This document shows positions 53,971-62,404 of a stretch of DNA of 64,000 nt, piece after piece. Position 1 is the first letter of the stretch. The number at the start of each line of letters is the position of its first letter. The stretch is from positions 372,001-436,000 of the forward strand of contig NZ_FQUP01000003.1 in the NCBI RefSeq assembly GCF_900129325.1. The letters are read 5' to 3'. Made by a program: the position numbers and the translations under genes. A model generated the notes under the pieces. It did not search any database, was not told where the DNA came from, and saw only the letters and a list, made by a program, of their open reading frames with translations. The stretch is from Kaistia soli DSM 19436 (lineage in GTDB: Bacteria > Pseudomonadota > Alphaproteobacteria > Rhizobiales > Kaistiaceae).

Positions 53971-56900
53971 TCAGGCGGCGATCGGTTCCGTTGGCGGCAT
54001 GGTCGCGGGCGGCGTCGGTGCCGGAGCGCCCTCGCCTTCCTTGATCCGGAAGAACGTGACGTAGAGCGTCGGCAGGAACACCAGCGTCAGCAGCGTCGCA
54101 ACGAACAGGCCGCCCATGATCGCGAACGCCATCGGCCCCCAGAAAATCGTCGGCGCGATTGGAATCATGCCGAGGATGGTCGAGATGGCGGTCAGCATGA
54201 TCGGCCGGAAACGCGAGACCGTGGCATTGACCACGGCATCCCAGACCGGCTGTCCGGTTCGTCGCTCCGCCTCGATCTGCTCGATCAAGATGACGGCGTT
54301 TTTCGCGATGAGCCCCATCAGCGACAGGATACCCAGGATCGCGACGAAGCCGAGCGGGCGATTGAAGATGAACAGTGCGCCGACGACGCCGATGAGACCG
54401 AGCGGCACCACGCTCACGACGAGCAGCAGTCGGCTGAAGCTCTGTAGCTGCGCCATCAGGAAGCTGATCATCAGGAACAGCATGAAGGGCACGACGACCA
54501 TGACGGAGGCTTGCGACGATGCGCTCTCCTCCACCGTGCCGCCGACTGCGATGTGATAGCCGGCTGGCAACGTGGCCGACAGCTTGGCAACTGCTGGCGT
54601 CAGCGTCTCAACCACCGCCTCGGGCGAACTGCCGGGCTTCACGTCGGCCTGAACGGTCAGCGTTGGCACGCGGTCGCGCCGCCAGATCAGCGGATATTCC
54701 TGTCCGAAATCGAAGGTAGCGACCTGCGACAGCGGCACGCTCCGCCCGTTGGCGAGCGGGATCTGCAGCGTGCGAAGATTGGCCAGCGACAGCCGCTCGG
54801 CGCTCGTCGCCCGCGCGACGACGTCGATCAGATAGATGTCGTCGCGAACCTGCGTCACCGTCGAGCCCGTTACGACTGAGTTCAGCGCAGCGGCGAGCGC
54901 CTGCGAGGACAGGCCGAGCAGGCGCGCCTCATTCTGGTCGATCTTCACGCGGACCATCCGCGCCGGCTCCATCCAGTCATAATTGACGCGCAGCGCATCC
55001 GGGTTGGACGAAAGCACGCCGGCGAGCTGCTGCGCGATCTGGCGCACCTGCTCGATGTCGGGTCCGCTGACGCGATACTGCACCGGCCAGCCGACCGGCG
55101 GGCCGAGCTCAAGCGGCGAGACGCGCGTCACGGCGCCCGGGAAATCCTCGGCCAGGACCTTTTCGAGCTTTTCCTGCAAGCGAAGGCGCGCCGAGACGTC
55201 CTTGGCGATCACCACCGCCTGAGAAAAGAACGGATTGGCGAGTTCGACATTCAGCGGCAAGTAGAAACGGATCGCACCGCGGCCGACATAAGTGCTCCAG
55301 CGCGCAACATCCGGATCGGCGCCGAGGATCGCGTCGAGCTTGGCCGACGCGTCGGCACTCGCCTCGATCGAAGCATTCTGTGGCAGGCGGAGATCAACGA
55401 GCAGCTCGGCACGATCCGAGGCCGGGAAGAACTGGCGCGGGACATGCGGCAGCGTCAACAAAGCGAGTACGAAGAACGCCACGGCGACGCCGATCGTAAC
55501 CCAGCGCATGCGCATCGCGGCGAGAAGAATGGTCCGGAACGTCCGCGCCACAAAGCCGGGAGGCGCATCGACCGTCTTGGGGTCCGGCTTCTTCAGGAGG
55601 AGCACGGCGATCAGCGGCGAGAACGTCACCGCGCCGATCCAGGAGACGACCAGCGCGATGCCGACCACGGCGAAGATCGAGAAGGTGTATTCGCCGGCGG
55701 AGCTCTGGGCAAAGCCGATCGGGACGAAGCCAGCGGCCGTGACCAGCGTCCCAGTCAGCATGGCGAGCGCCAGAGTCTTGAATGTGTTCGCAGCCGCTGC
55801 CTCTTTCGTCTCGCCATTGGCGAGCCGTGAGGAAATCGAATCGACCGTCGTCATCGCGTCGTCGACCAGCAGGCTGAGCGCGATGATCAACGCGCCGAGC
55901 GAGATGCGCTGCAGATCGATCCCAGCGATGTCCATCACCGCGAAAACCATGGCGAGCGACAGCGGGATCGCGAGTGCAACCACGGTGCCCGCGCGAATGC
56001 CGAGGCTGACGAAGCTCACCAGGGCGATGATGGCGATCGCCTGCCAGAGCGAAGTCGTAAACTCGCCGATCGCCTCGTCGACGACCTGGGCCTGGTCGGC
56101 GACGAGCGTCGGCTCGATGCCGAGCGGCAGTTCGGCCGTCACCTCGTTCATCGCATTGCGGATATTGCCGCCAAGCGCGAGGATATCGCCGCCGTCCTTC
56201 ATCGAGATCGCGAGGCCGATCGCCGGCTTGCCATTGACGCGGAACATCGGCTGCGGCGGATCCGCGAAGCCGCGATGGACCTCGGCGATGTCGCGCAGCC
56301 GGATGAGGCGACCATTCGCGACGAAATTGATGTCGAGCAGGTCCTTCTCGGATTCGAACGCGCCGGTGACCCGGACCGCGATGCGCTCGTCGCCGGTCTC
56401 CAGCACGCCGGCCGGGCTGACGACGTTCTGCGCGCGGAGCGCCGTGATGAGCTGGTTGCGGTCGATGCCGAGGCCGGCCAATTGCTCGGCCGAGAATTCG
56501 ACATAGATGCGCTCGTCCTGCGCGCCCAAAATGTCGATCTTCGAGACGTCAGGGACCGAGAGCAGCTTCGATCGGACGCCCTCGACATAATCCCTCAGCT
56601 CACGATGCGTGAAGCCATCGGAGGTGAAGGCGTAGATCGTTCCGAAGGTATCGCCGAAGTCGTCGTTGAAAACCGGCCCGACGACGCCTTGTGGCAGGCT
56701 TCCGCGGATATCGCCGATGCCCTTGCGAACCTCGTACCAGATGCCCGGCACCTCGGCCGAGGTGATCTTGTCCTTCAGATTGACGAAAAGTGTCGTCCGG
56801 CCGGCGCTGGTTTCGCTCCGGATGTCGTCGACCTCAGGGATCTCCTGCAGCTTGCGCTCCAGCCGCTCCGTCACCTGCTGCAGCGTGTCCTCGAGCGTCG

Positions 56901-57069
56901 CGCCCGGCCATGCGGCCCCCACGATCATCGTCTTGATCGTGATCGCCGGATCCTCGGCCCGGCCGAGATGGATGAAGGCGGAGGCGCCGGCGACGATGAT
57001 CGCGATCATCCAGTAGATGATGAACGACCGATGCCCCAGCGCCCAGGCCGAGAGATTGATACCCTTCAT
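53971..57069 (-). CDS. RND efflux transporter permease
   Basis: The 1032-residue inner-membrane pump has the two-fold RND plan: helix 1, a large periplasmic loop, six helices, then the same again. SLLVDDAMTTVDSI in helix 4 carries the proton-relay Asp pair, and FVALLGILSLMGLIAKNAVILIEQIE-like residues lie in the second half. Overall it resembles multidrug (HAE-1-like) pumps more than metal pumps. It overlaps the adaptor stop by four bases. No outer-membrane channel or TetR regulator is encoded nearby, so it must use a shared TolC-type channel. Confidence 0.93.
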   Translation of the reverse strand: MKGINLSAWALGHRSFIIYWMIAIIVAGASAFIHLGRAEDPAITIKTMIVGAAWPGATLEDTLQQVTERLERKLQEIPEVDDIRSETSAGRTTLFVNLKDKITSAEVPGIWYEVRKGIGDIRGSLPQGVVGPVFNDDFGDTFGTIYAFTSDGFTHRELRDYVEGVRSKLLSVPDVSKIDILGAQDERIYVEFSAEQLAGLGIDRNQLITALRAQNVVSPAGVLETGDERIAVRVTGAFESEKDLLDINFVANGRLIRLRDIAEVHRGFADPPQPMFRVNGKPAIGLAISMKDGGDILALGGNIRNAMNEVTAELPLGIEPTLVADQAQVVDEAIGEFTTSLWQAIAIIALVSFVSLGIRAGTVVALAIPLSLAMVFAVMDIAGIDLQRISLGALIIALSLLVDDAMTTVDSISSRLANGETKEAAAANTFKTLALAMLTGTLVTAAGFVPIGFAQSSAGEYTFSIFAVVGIALVVSWIGAVTFSPLIAVLLLKKPDPKTVDAPPGFVARTFRTILLAAMRMRWVTIGVAVAFFVLALLTLPHVPRQFFPASDRAELLVDLRLPQNASIEASADASAKLDAILGADPDVARWSTYVGRGAIRFYLPLNVELANPFFSQAVVIAKDVSARLRLQEKLEKVLAEDFPGAVTRVSPLELGPPVGWPVQYRVSGPDIEQVRQIAQQLAGVLSSNPDALRVNYDWMEPARMVRVKIDQNEARLLGLSSQALAAALNSVVTGSTVTQVRDDIYLIDVVARATSAERLSLANLRTLQIPLANGRSVPLSQVATFDFGQEYPLIWRRDRVPTLTVQADVKPGSSPEAVVETLTPAVAKLSATLPAGYHIAVGGTVEESASSQASVMVVVPFMLFLMISFLMAQLQSFSRLLLVVSVVPLGLIGVVGALFIFNRPLGFVAILGILSLMGLIAKNAVILIEQIEAERRTGQPVWDAVVNATVSRFRPIMLTAISTILGMIPIAPTIFWGPMAFAIMGGLFVATLLTLVFLPTLYVTFFRIKEGEGAPAPTPPATMPPTEPIAA

Positions 57070-58178
57070 GGCGTCGCCCCGACGAGGCGGACGGTCTGGC
57101 CCGGATGCAGCGCCTGGACGCCGGCCGTCACCACGACGTCGCCCGGCGCGATGCCGTCGGCGACGATGACCGTCCCCGGATCGTGGCGCACGATCTCGAC
57201 ATTGCGCAGCGAAACCGTCGAGGCCGCGGGGTCGACCACCCAGACGGCGGGCTTCTGTTCATTGGTTGTCAGCGCGGTCGCAGGCAGCGCCATGACCGGC
57301 GCGCCGCTGATTTTGAGCGTTCCTGTCACGGTCGAGCCGAGCAGCATCGCGGCGGGCGGCGCATTGATGCCGACGCGGACGGCGAAGTTGCGCGTCTGCG
57401 CGTCAGCCTGTGGGGCCACTTCGCGAACGCGGCCGATGGCGGTCACATTCGGGTCTGAGGTCAAGCGAACCGTGATCTCGGCGTCAGGCGGCGCGGTGCG
57501 GAGCACTTGCGGCGGAACGTCGAACACGGCGTCGCGGCCGTCGCGGCGCGCAAGCTGAACGATCATCTGCCCGGCCTGGACGACCTCGCCCGGCTCGGCA
57601 CCGCGCGCCGTTACCGTGCCGTCGACATCGGCCTTGAGCTCAGTGAAGCTTACGCGGTCCTGTGCGATTTCGAGCTGTGCTTCGGCATCGTCGACCTGCG
57701 ACCGCGCGGTGCGGAGCGCCTGCTGCGCCTGATCCCAATTGGCCCGTGTCGTGAACCCGCTGGCAAGCAGCCGATCCTGCCGCTCGAAAGCGTTCTCGGC
57801 CTGGACCAATTGCCCTTCAGCCGCTGAAAGCGCGGCATTGGCCGAGCGCAGCGTGTTGAGTTCGTTGACGGGATCGAGCTTTGCCAGGATCTGGCCAGCC
57901 TTGACGCTGTCGCCAACATTGACCGGACGCTCAATCATGCGCCCGCCGATGCGGAACGCCATCGCCGCTTCGTTCTGGGCCTGGACCTGACCCGTCAGGA
58001 CAACCGATTCGGTCGCTGGGGCGCGCTCCACCGTTACGGTACGCACCGGACGCGGCGCGGGCGCCTTGGCCTCGTCCTCGCGGCCACAGGCTGACAGCAA
58101 GGCCGCCGTCACGCTCAGGATGGCGACCGTGCGCAGGAACGACGAACCCGCCTTCGACTTCATTGCCGATATCGTCAC
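57066..58178 (-). CDS. RND efflux periplasmic adaptor (HlyD/MFP family)
   Basis: The 370-residue protein has a lipoprotein signal with the lipobox LLSAC (Cys31). It has the adaptor order lipoyl half (VVLTGQVQAQNEAAMAFRIGG), an alpha-helical hairpin (LRSANAALSAAEGQLVQAENAFER), the second lipoyl half (ADVDGTVTARGAEPGEVVQAG) and beta-barrel/membrane-proximal domains. It links the RND pump to an outer-membrane channel. It is the first gene of the pair; a large hairpin lies 41 bases upstream of its start. Confidence 0.93.
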   Translation of the reverse strand: MTISAMKSKAGSSFLRTVAILSVTAALLSACGREDEAKAPAPRPVRTVTVERAPATESVVLTGQVQAQNEAAMAFRIGGRMIERPVNVGDSVKAGQILAKLDPVNELNTLRSANAALSAAEGQLVQAENAFERQDRLLASGFTTRANWDQAQQALRTARSQVDDAEAQLEIAQDRVSFTELKADVDGTVTARGAEPGEVVQAGQMIVQLARRDGRDAVFDVPPQVLRTAPPDAEITVRLTSDPNVTAIGRVREVAPQADAQTRNFAVRVGINAPPAAMLLGSTVTGTLKISGAPVMALPATALTTNEQKPAVWVVDPAASTVSLRNVEIVRHDPGTVIVADGIAPGDVVVTAGVQALHPGQTVRLVGATP

Positions 58179-58537
58179 AACGAGAATCCCAGCCTTTGAA
58201 CCGTCGACAGAGAAGCCACGCTACTCGCAGCGTTGCAAGGGACTGCGCTCAAGTAGCGCGAGCACCGAGCTCGGCCGCCCCCCGAAACGCGCATGCGGCA
58301 GGTCGATGATGAGTGCCGGCTCCGCGGAAACTACCTATTTGGCGCGTCCGTGTGATGAGCAACCTGTCCCACCACTATGCTGACGATCCCAAATGGCCAT
58401 GGCTGGCGGATGACTGTCGAAGGTCCTTGTCACTGCGGCCGGACTTGCTCATCCTCGCCACTAACCTCCGCTTGCCGCGGATATGATCGCAGCTGCCGAC
58501 GGCTGGTGTCGATGAAATCGCAAGGGATGGCGCGGAA
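58179..58537. promoter_or_regulatory. Divergent region between efflux and Mrp-like operons
   Basis: This 359-base gap has no supported gene. It should hold the promoters of the reverse efflux operon and the forward antiporter operon. Its main feature is the inverted repeat at 58219-58258, described separately. I see no recognisable riboswitch. Confidence 0.5.
58219..58258. promoter_or_regulatory. Composite inverted repeat upstream of the efflux adaptor gene
   Basis: CGCTACT-CGCAG (58219-58230) pairs with CTGCG (58243-58247) and AGTAGCG (58252-58258), giving 12 base pairs with a four-base bulge. It lies 41 bases from the adaptor ATG on the reverse strand. It could be an operator for a regulator encoded elsewhere or a leader hairpin. 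Confidence 0.45.
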
Positions 58538-59050
58538 ATGGCCCCATTGAAGGATGTTGCCCAGCCCGCCCGGTATGGATCCGTTCTGCGATTCGTCGGC
58601 TTCATGCTGGTCTTCTGCATCCTGAAAGGGATAGCGCCGGCGGATCTTGCGGTCGGACTCATTGCAGCGCTTGCGGCCACCTCGGTCAGTCTCCGGTTGA
58701 TGCCGCGCCGGAATGTTTCGCTGGATTTTGGAGCGATGATTCGCTTCGAAGGCCGTTTCCTGAGGCAGTCGCTCGTCGCCGGCATCGATGTCGCCCGGCG
58801 AGCCTTTGATCCCGCATTGCCGCTCGCGACCGGGTTCATCACCTTCCGTCCCTCGCTCCGGCGCGGTTTCACGCGCGACCTCTTCACCACGATCTCGAGC
58901 ATGATGCCTGGAACGCTTCCGGTTGGAGAGGACAACAGGGATGGACTAGTGGTGCATTGCCTCGACATCCACCACCCGGTCGCCGTCGAAATGGCGCAGG
59001 ACGAAGCACGGCTTCGACGGATCATGACCGAGGGGCGTCCCCATGGTTGA
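58538..59050 (+). CDS. mrpE: Mrp-type Na+/H+ antiporter subunit E
   Basis: The 170-residue protein matches MnhE/MrpE: two hydrophobic N-terminal segments (FVGFMLVFCILKGI, VGLIAALAATSVSL), then VAGIDVARRAFDP and TTISSMMPGTLPV, and HPVAVEMAQDE near the end. MrpE is needed for stable assembly of the membrane complex. It is the first gene of the operon and overlaps mrpF by eight bases. The order beginning with E differs from the classical A-to-G order. Confidence 0.9.
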   Translation: MAPLKDVAQPARYGSVLRFVGFMLVFCILKGIAPADLAVGLIAALAATSVSLRLMPRRNVSLDFGAMIRFEGRFLRQSLVAGIDVARRAFDPALPLATGFITFRPSLRRGFTRDLFTTISSMMPGTLPVGEDNRDGLVVHCLDIHHPVAVEMAQDEARLRRIMTEGRPHG

Positions 59051-59345
59051 CACGTTGACCGTTTCAGCCGTCATCGTGCTCGCGATCGTCGCGGTCGGGC
59101 TGGTACGCGTCCTGCGCGGTCCCTCGCGCATCGACCGCATGATGGCTGTGCAACTGCTCGGCTCGGGCGGCGTCGCCGTTCTCGTCCTGCTTGCCGTCGG
59201 CAGCGGCACCGAGGCCCTCGTCGATGCCGCGCTGACGCTGGCGCTGCTCGCAGCCTTTGCCTCGATCGCACTGGCGACGACACTCGTGCAGAAGGCGGAC
59301 CTCGCCGCCAAAGCGGATCGTGCGCCGGGGAAACCCGAGTCATGA
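59043..59345 (+). CDS. mrpF: Mrp-type Na+/H+ antiporter subunit F
   Basis: The 100-residue protein has three membrane helices with GPSRIDRMMAVQLLGSGG, the conserved F-subunit loop after the first helix. It overlaps both neighbours (eight bases with E, four with G), which fits fixed stoichiometry in one membrane complex. A short charged C-terminal tail follows the third helix. Confidence 0.9.
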   Translation: MVDTLTVSAVIVLAIVAVGLVRVLRGPSRIDRMMAVQLLGSGGVAVLVLLAVGSGTEALVDAALTLALLAAFASIALATTLVQKADLAAKADRAPGKPES

Positions 59346-59635
59346 CCACGATTGTCACGCTGTTCTCGGCGGTCGCGATCTGCGCCGGCATCATCTTCTT
59401 TCTCGCCGGTACAGTCGGGCTGCTCCGCTTCCCCGATTCCCTGACGCGGCTCCATGCGCTGACCAAGGCTGACAATCTCGGCCTCGGGCTGATCATCCTC
59501 GGCCTTCTGCCTCTATCGGGCAGTTTCAGCACGGCGCTGAAACTGGTGCTGATCTGGGCTCTGGTGCAGCTTGCCGGCGCAACAGCCGCCCAGCTGATCG
59601 CTCGCCTTGCCCGTCCATCAGGCAGGGGCAAATGA
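59342..59635 (+). CDS. mrpG: Mrp-type Na+/H+ antiporter subunit G
   Basis: The 97-residue protein has three helices and the G-subunit pattern FFLAGTVGLLRFPDSLTRLHALTKADNLG, which is strongly conserved in MnhG/MrpG. It overlaps the next gene as ATGA. With E and F it forms the small-subunit end of the antiporter. Confidence 0.92.
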   Translation: MTTIVTLFSAVAICAGIIFFLAGTVGLLRFPDSLTRLHALTKADNLGLGLIILGLLPLSGSFSTALKLVLIWALVQLAGATAAQLIARLARPSGRGK

Positions 59636-60573
59636 TGCTGGACCTCGCGCTCGACCTTCTGATAACGGCGCTCGTCATCGGCGTTGCGCTGTGGACGATC
59701 CGGACGCGCGACGATTTTGCGGCCATCGTCGGCTTCGTCGCCTATGGCCTTCTGCTGACCCTCGCCTGGGCGCGGCTGGCCGCCTATGACGTGGCGCTGA
59801 CCGAGGCGGCGATCGGCGGAGGCGTCACGGGCGTCATCCTGCTGAGAGCCAGCGTTCGATTGAAGCCGGTCACAACAGCGCGAACGCCGATCGGCGTCAG
59901 AGTGCTTGTCGGGCTGCTCTGCGCGGTGATCAGCGCCGGGCTGGCGGCAGTCGTCCTGCTCCCCGTGAGCCCGCCGCCGAGCCTCGCCGCCGACGTGCGC
60001 AGCCATCTTGCGAGCACAGGCCTTGGCAATCCAATCGCCGGCGTGCTGATGGCCTATCGCGCGCTCGATACATTCCTCGAGACGGTTGTCGTGCTTCTCG
60101 CCCTTTTCGGCGCCTGGTCGCTGACGCCGGATAGGGCATGGGGCGGACGACCGGGCGCGCCGATCCCTACAGCTTCATTCGGACCGCTGCCGCTGTTCGG
60201 CCGCCTTCTCATTCCCATAGGCGTCGTCATCGGGATCTATATCGTCTGGGTCGGTGCCGATGCGCCCGGCGGCAAATTCCAGGGCGCGACCATCCTCGCG
60301 GCGATGTGGATCCTCGCCATGATGGCTGGCCTCACGGAGGCGCCGCCGATCGGGCGTTGGCGGCTGCGTTTGCTGTTGGCGGCCGGGCCGATCGTCTTCG
60401 TCGCGGTTGGGGTCGCGGGCATACCTTTGGCGGGATCGTTCCTCGCCTATCCCGAAGCCCTCGCAAAACCTCTCATTCTCCTGATCGAAGTCGCGCTCAC
60501 CCTTTCGATCGCCGCGACGCTTGGCCTGCTCGTCGCAGGACCGCCGGAAACCGCGCCGGGGACCGAACTATGA
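59632..60573 (+). CDS. Mrp-type subunit: MrpA C-terminal (DUF4040/MbhD-like) fused to MrpB
   Basis: The 313-residue membrane protein has two parts. Residues about 1-85 match the DUF4040/MbhD segment normally found at the C-terminal end of MrpA (DDFAAIVGFVAYGLLLTLAWA, DVALTEAAIGGGVTG). Residues about 170-310 match MnhB (LIPIGVVIGIYIVWVGADAPGGKFQG). So this gene supplies parts of two classical subunits, while the large NuoL-like half of MrpA is replaced by a separate protein at the operon's end. It overlaps both neighbours by four bases. Confidence 0.85.
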   Translation: MMLDLALDLLITALVIGVALWTIRTRDDFAAIVGFVAYGLLLTLAWARLAAYDVALTEAAIGGGVTGVILLRASVRLKPVTTARTPIGVRVLVGLLCAVISAGLAAVVLLPVSPPPSLAADVRSHLASTGLGNPIAGVLMAYRALDTFLETVVVLLALFGAWSLTPDRAWGGRPGAPIPTASFGPLPLFGRLLIPIGVVIGIYIVWVGADAPGGKFQGATILAAMWILAMMAGLTEAPPIGRWRLRLLLAAGPIVFVAVGVAGIPLAGSFLAYPEALAKPLILLIEVALTLSIAATLGLLVAGPPETAPGTEL

Positions 60574-60893
60574 GCCTCGCACCGATCGATGCGGCGACGC
60601 TCTATGGCCTGACGGGGGCCGTGCTGGTGGGCATCGGCCTTTACGGCATCGTCCTGCATGAGGGCTTCATCCGCCGTCTGCTTGCCTTCAACCTCTTGGG
60701 CGGCGGCGTGTTTCTTCTGTTCGGAGTCATCGCTCGCCGCGGCGCCGGCGCCGGTTTTTCCGGCGATCCGGTACCGCAGGCGCTCGTCATCACGGGTGTT
60801 GTCGTCGCCTTCTGCGCGACCGCGCTCGCCATCACGCTGATCGAGCGGCTGGCGGCAGAAGACGATGCCAATGACGGGGATGGCAGCTCATGA
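60570..60893 (+). CDS. mrpC: Mrp-type Na+/H+ antiporter subunit C (NuoK-like)
   Basis: The 107-residue protein has three helices and the NuoK/MrpC pattern LVGIGLYGIVLHEGFIRRLLAFNLLGGGVFLLFG, then DPVPQALVITGVVVAFCATALAI with the acid/His-rich junction replaced. The ATG at 60570 overlaps the previous stop; the frame upstream runs antisense to nothing and has no similarity. It corresponds to one of the proton-path subunits of complex I. Confidence 0.9.
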   Translation: MSLAPIDAATLYGLTGAVLVGIGLYGIVLHEGFIRRLLAFNLLGGGVFLLFGVIARRGAGAGFSGDPVPQALVITGVVVAFCATALAITLIERLAAEDDANDGDGSS

Positions 60894-62404
60894 CCCCGGG
60901 ACTGATGGCGACGACGCCGGGCGGCTTGCTGCTGGTGCTGGCTGTGGTCGTGCCGGTAATCGGCATTCTCGCCCTTTGGCTCGTGCGCTGGCGCGCCATC
61001 GAATGGGTGGCGATCGCAACGCTGGCCATCAATCTCGTCGTTTCGCTGGCGACGCTGCAGGCGGTCCGGGCAAGCGACGCCTCGCTCGTCTATCTCGTCG
61101 GCGGCTGGATGCCGCCGCTCGGCCTGGCGCTCCGCGCCGATGGCATCGCCGCGGTGATGATGGTGATGACCGGCGCGATCGTCGCGGTGACGGCGCTCTA
61201 TGCGCGCGGCCAGTTCGGCTTCGATCCGCATGGCCCCGAGCGGCGGCGGCCGATGGTCTTCTGGACCATGCTGCTTGCCATCACCGGCGCCCTCAACCTC
61301 ATCTTCGTCGGCGAAGACCTCTTCAACCTCTATGTCGCGCTCGAGCTTCTGACCTTCGCAGCCGTGCCGCTGGTCAGCCTTGACGGCAGCCGCGATACGC
61401 TGGCGGCGGCGCTGCGCTATCTCGTCTTCGCGCTGGCCGGCTCGGTGCTCTATTTGCTCGGCGTCGCGGTCGTCTATGGCGCCTATGGCACGCTCGATCT
61501 GGTCGTGCTTGCAGAGATGCGCGGCGCCGACGGCGCCCTGCTGCTCGCGATCGCGCTGATGACGGCAGGGCTCATCGCCAAGACCGCCCTCTTCCCGCTG
61601 CATCTATGGCTGCCGCCGGCCCATGCCGGCGCGCCGGCGGCTGCCAGCGCGATTCTCTCTGCGCTGGTGGTGAAGGGCTCGTTCTTCCTGATCCTCGGCC
61701 TTTGGTTCGACCTGCTGCCGCCGGGACTGGGCGCGATCGGCGCCAATGGTCTCGGGATGCTCGGCGCCGGCGCGGTCATCGTCGGCAGCGTGCTGGCGCT
61801 ACGGCAGGAGCGGCTGAAACTGCTCGTCGCCTATTCGACGGTTGCGCAGATCGGCTACCTGTTCCTCGTCTTCCCGCTCGCGACCGGCAGCGAGGCGGCA
61901 TCGCCCTTTGCCTCGCTCGCCTGGACCGGCGGCGTCCTGCAACTTCTCGCGCATGCCTTCGCCAAAGCGGCGATGTTCATGGCCGCCGGCCTCGTCTATG
62001 AGGCGATCGGCCATGACCGCATCGCTGGCTTCAAGGGTCTCGGCCGGATCGCACCGATCACCGTTCTGACGATGACGCTTGCCAGCGTGTCGCTGATGGG
62101 CCTGCCGCCGAGCGGCGGATTTTCGGCGAAATGGCTGATGCTGAGTGCCGCGCTTGGCGAAGGCGCCTGGTGGTGGGCCGTGGTGATCCTCGCGGGCGGA
62201 CTACTGGCTGCCGGCTATGTGTTCCGTATTCTCGTTCCGGCCTTTTCGACGCCCGAAGCGCCGGCCGAGCGCAAGTATCCCGTGGCGCCTGTCCGAGAAT
62301 GCGCGGCGCTCGTCCTCGCCGTGATCGCAATCCTCATCGGCTTCCTCCCGCTTGCGCCATGGCCGCTGCTCGCCATCGGCCGCATTGCGCAGGTATCGCC
62401 ATGA
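60890..62404 (+). CDS. mrpD: Mrp-type antiporter subunit D (proton-conducting, NuoM/N-like)
   Basis: The 504-residue protein has about 14 membrane helices and the Proton_antipo_M pattern: FVGEDLFNLYVALELLTFAAVPLVSLDG with the conserved Glu in helix 5, TALFPLHLWLPPAHAGAP with the Lys/His of helices 7-8, and LVAYSTVAQIGYLFL. These residues form the proton channel in complex I and Mrp. It overlaps both neighbours by four bases. It is one of two such subunits in this operon. Confidence 0.93.
   Translation: MTPGLMATTPGGLLLVLAVVVPVIGILALWLVRWRAIEWVAIATLAINLVVSLATLQAVRASDASLVYLVGGWMPPLGLALRADGIAAVMMVMTGAIVAVTALYARGQFGFDPHGPERRRPMVFWTMLLAITGALNLIFVGEDLFNLYVALELLTFAAVPLVSLDGSRDTLAAALRYLVFALAGSVLYLLGVAVVYGAYGTLDLVVLAEMRGADGALLLAIALMTAGLIAKTALFPLHLWLPPAHAGAPAAASAILSALVVKGSFFLILGLWFDLLPPGLGAIGANGLGMLGAGAVIVGSVLALRQERLKLLVAYSTVAQIGYLFLVFPLATGSEAASPFASLAWTGGVLQLLAHAFAKAAMFMAAGLVYEAIGHDRIAGFKGLGRIAPITVLTMTLASVSLMGLPPSGGFSAKWLMLSAALGEGAWWWAVVILAGGLLAAGYVFRILVPAFSTPEAPAERKYPVAPVRECAALVLAVIAILIGFLPLAPWPLLAIGRIAQVSP

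Noticed and set aside
58375-59025. 216-codon reverse open frame overlapping mrpE and the upstream gap
   Set aside because: It lies opposite the well-supported mrpE gene and shows serine/arginine-rich shadow composition.
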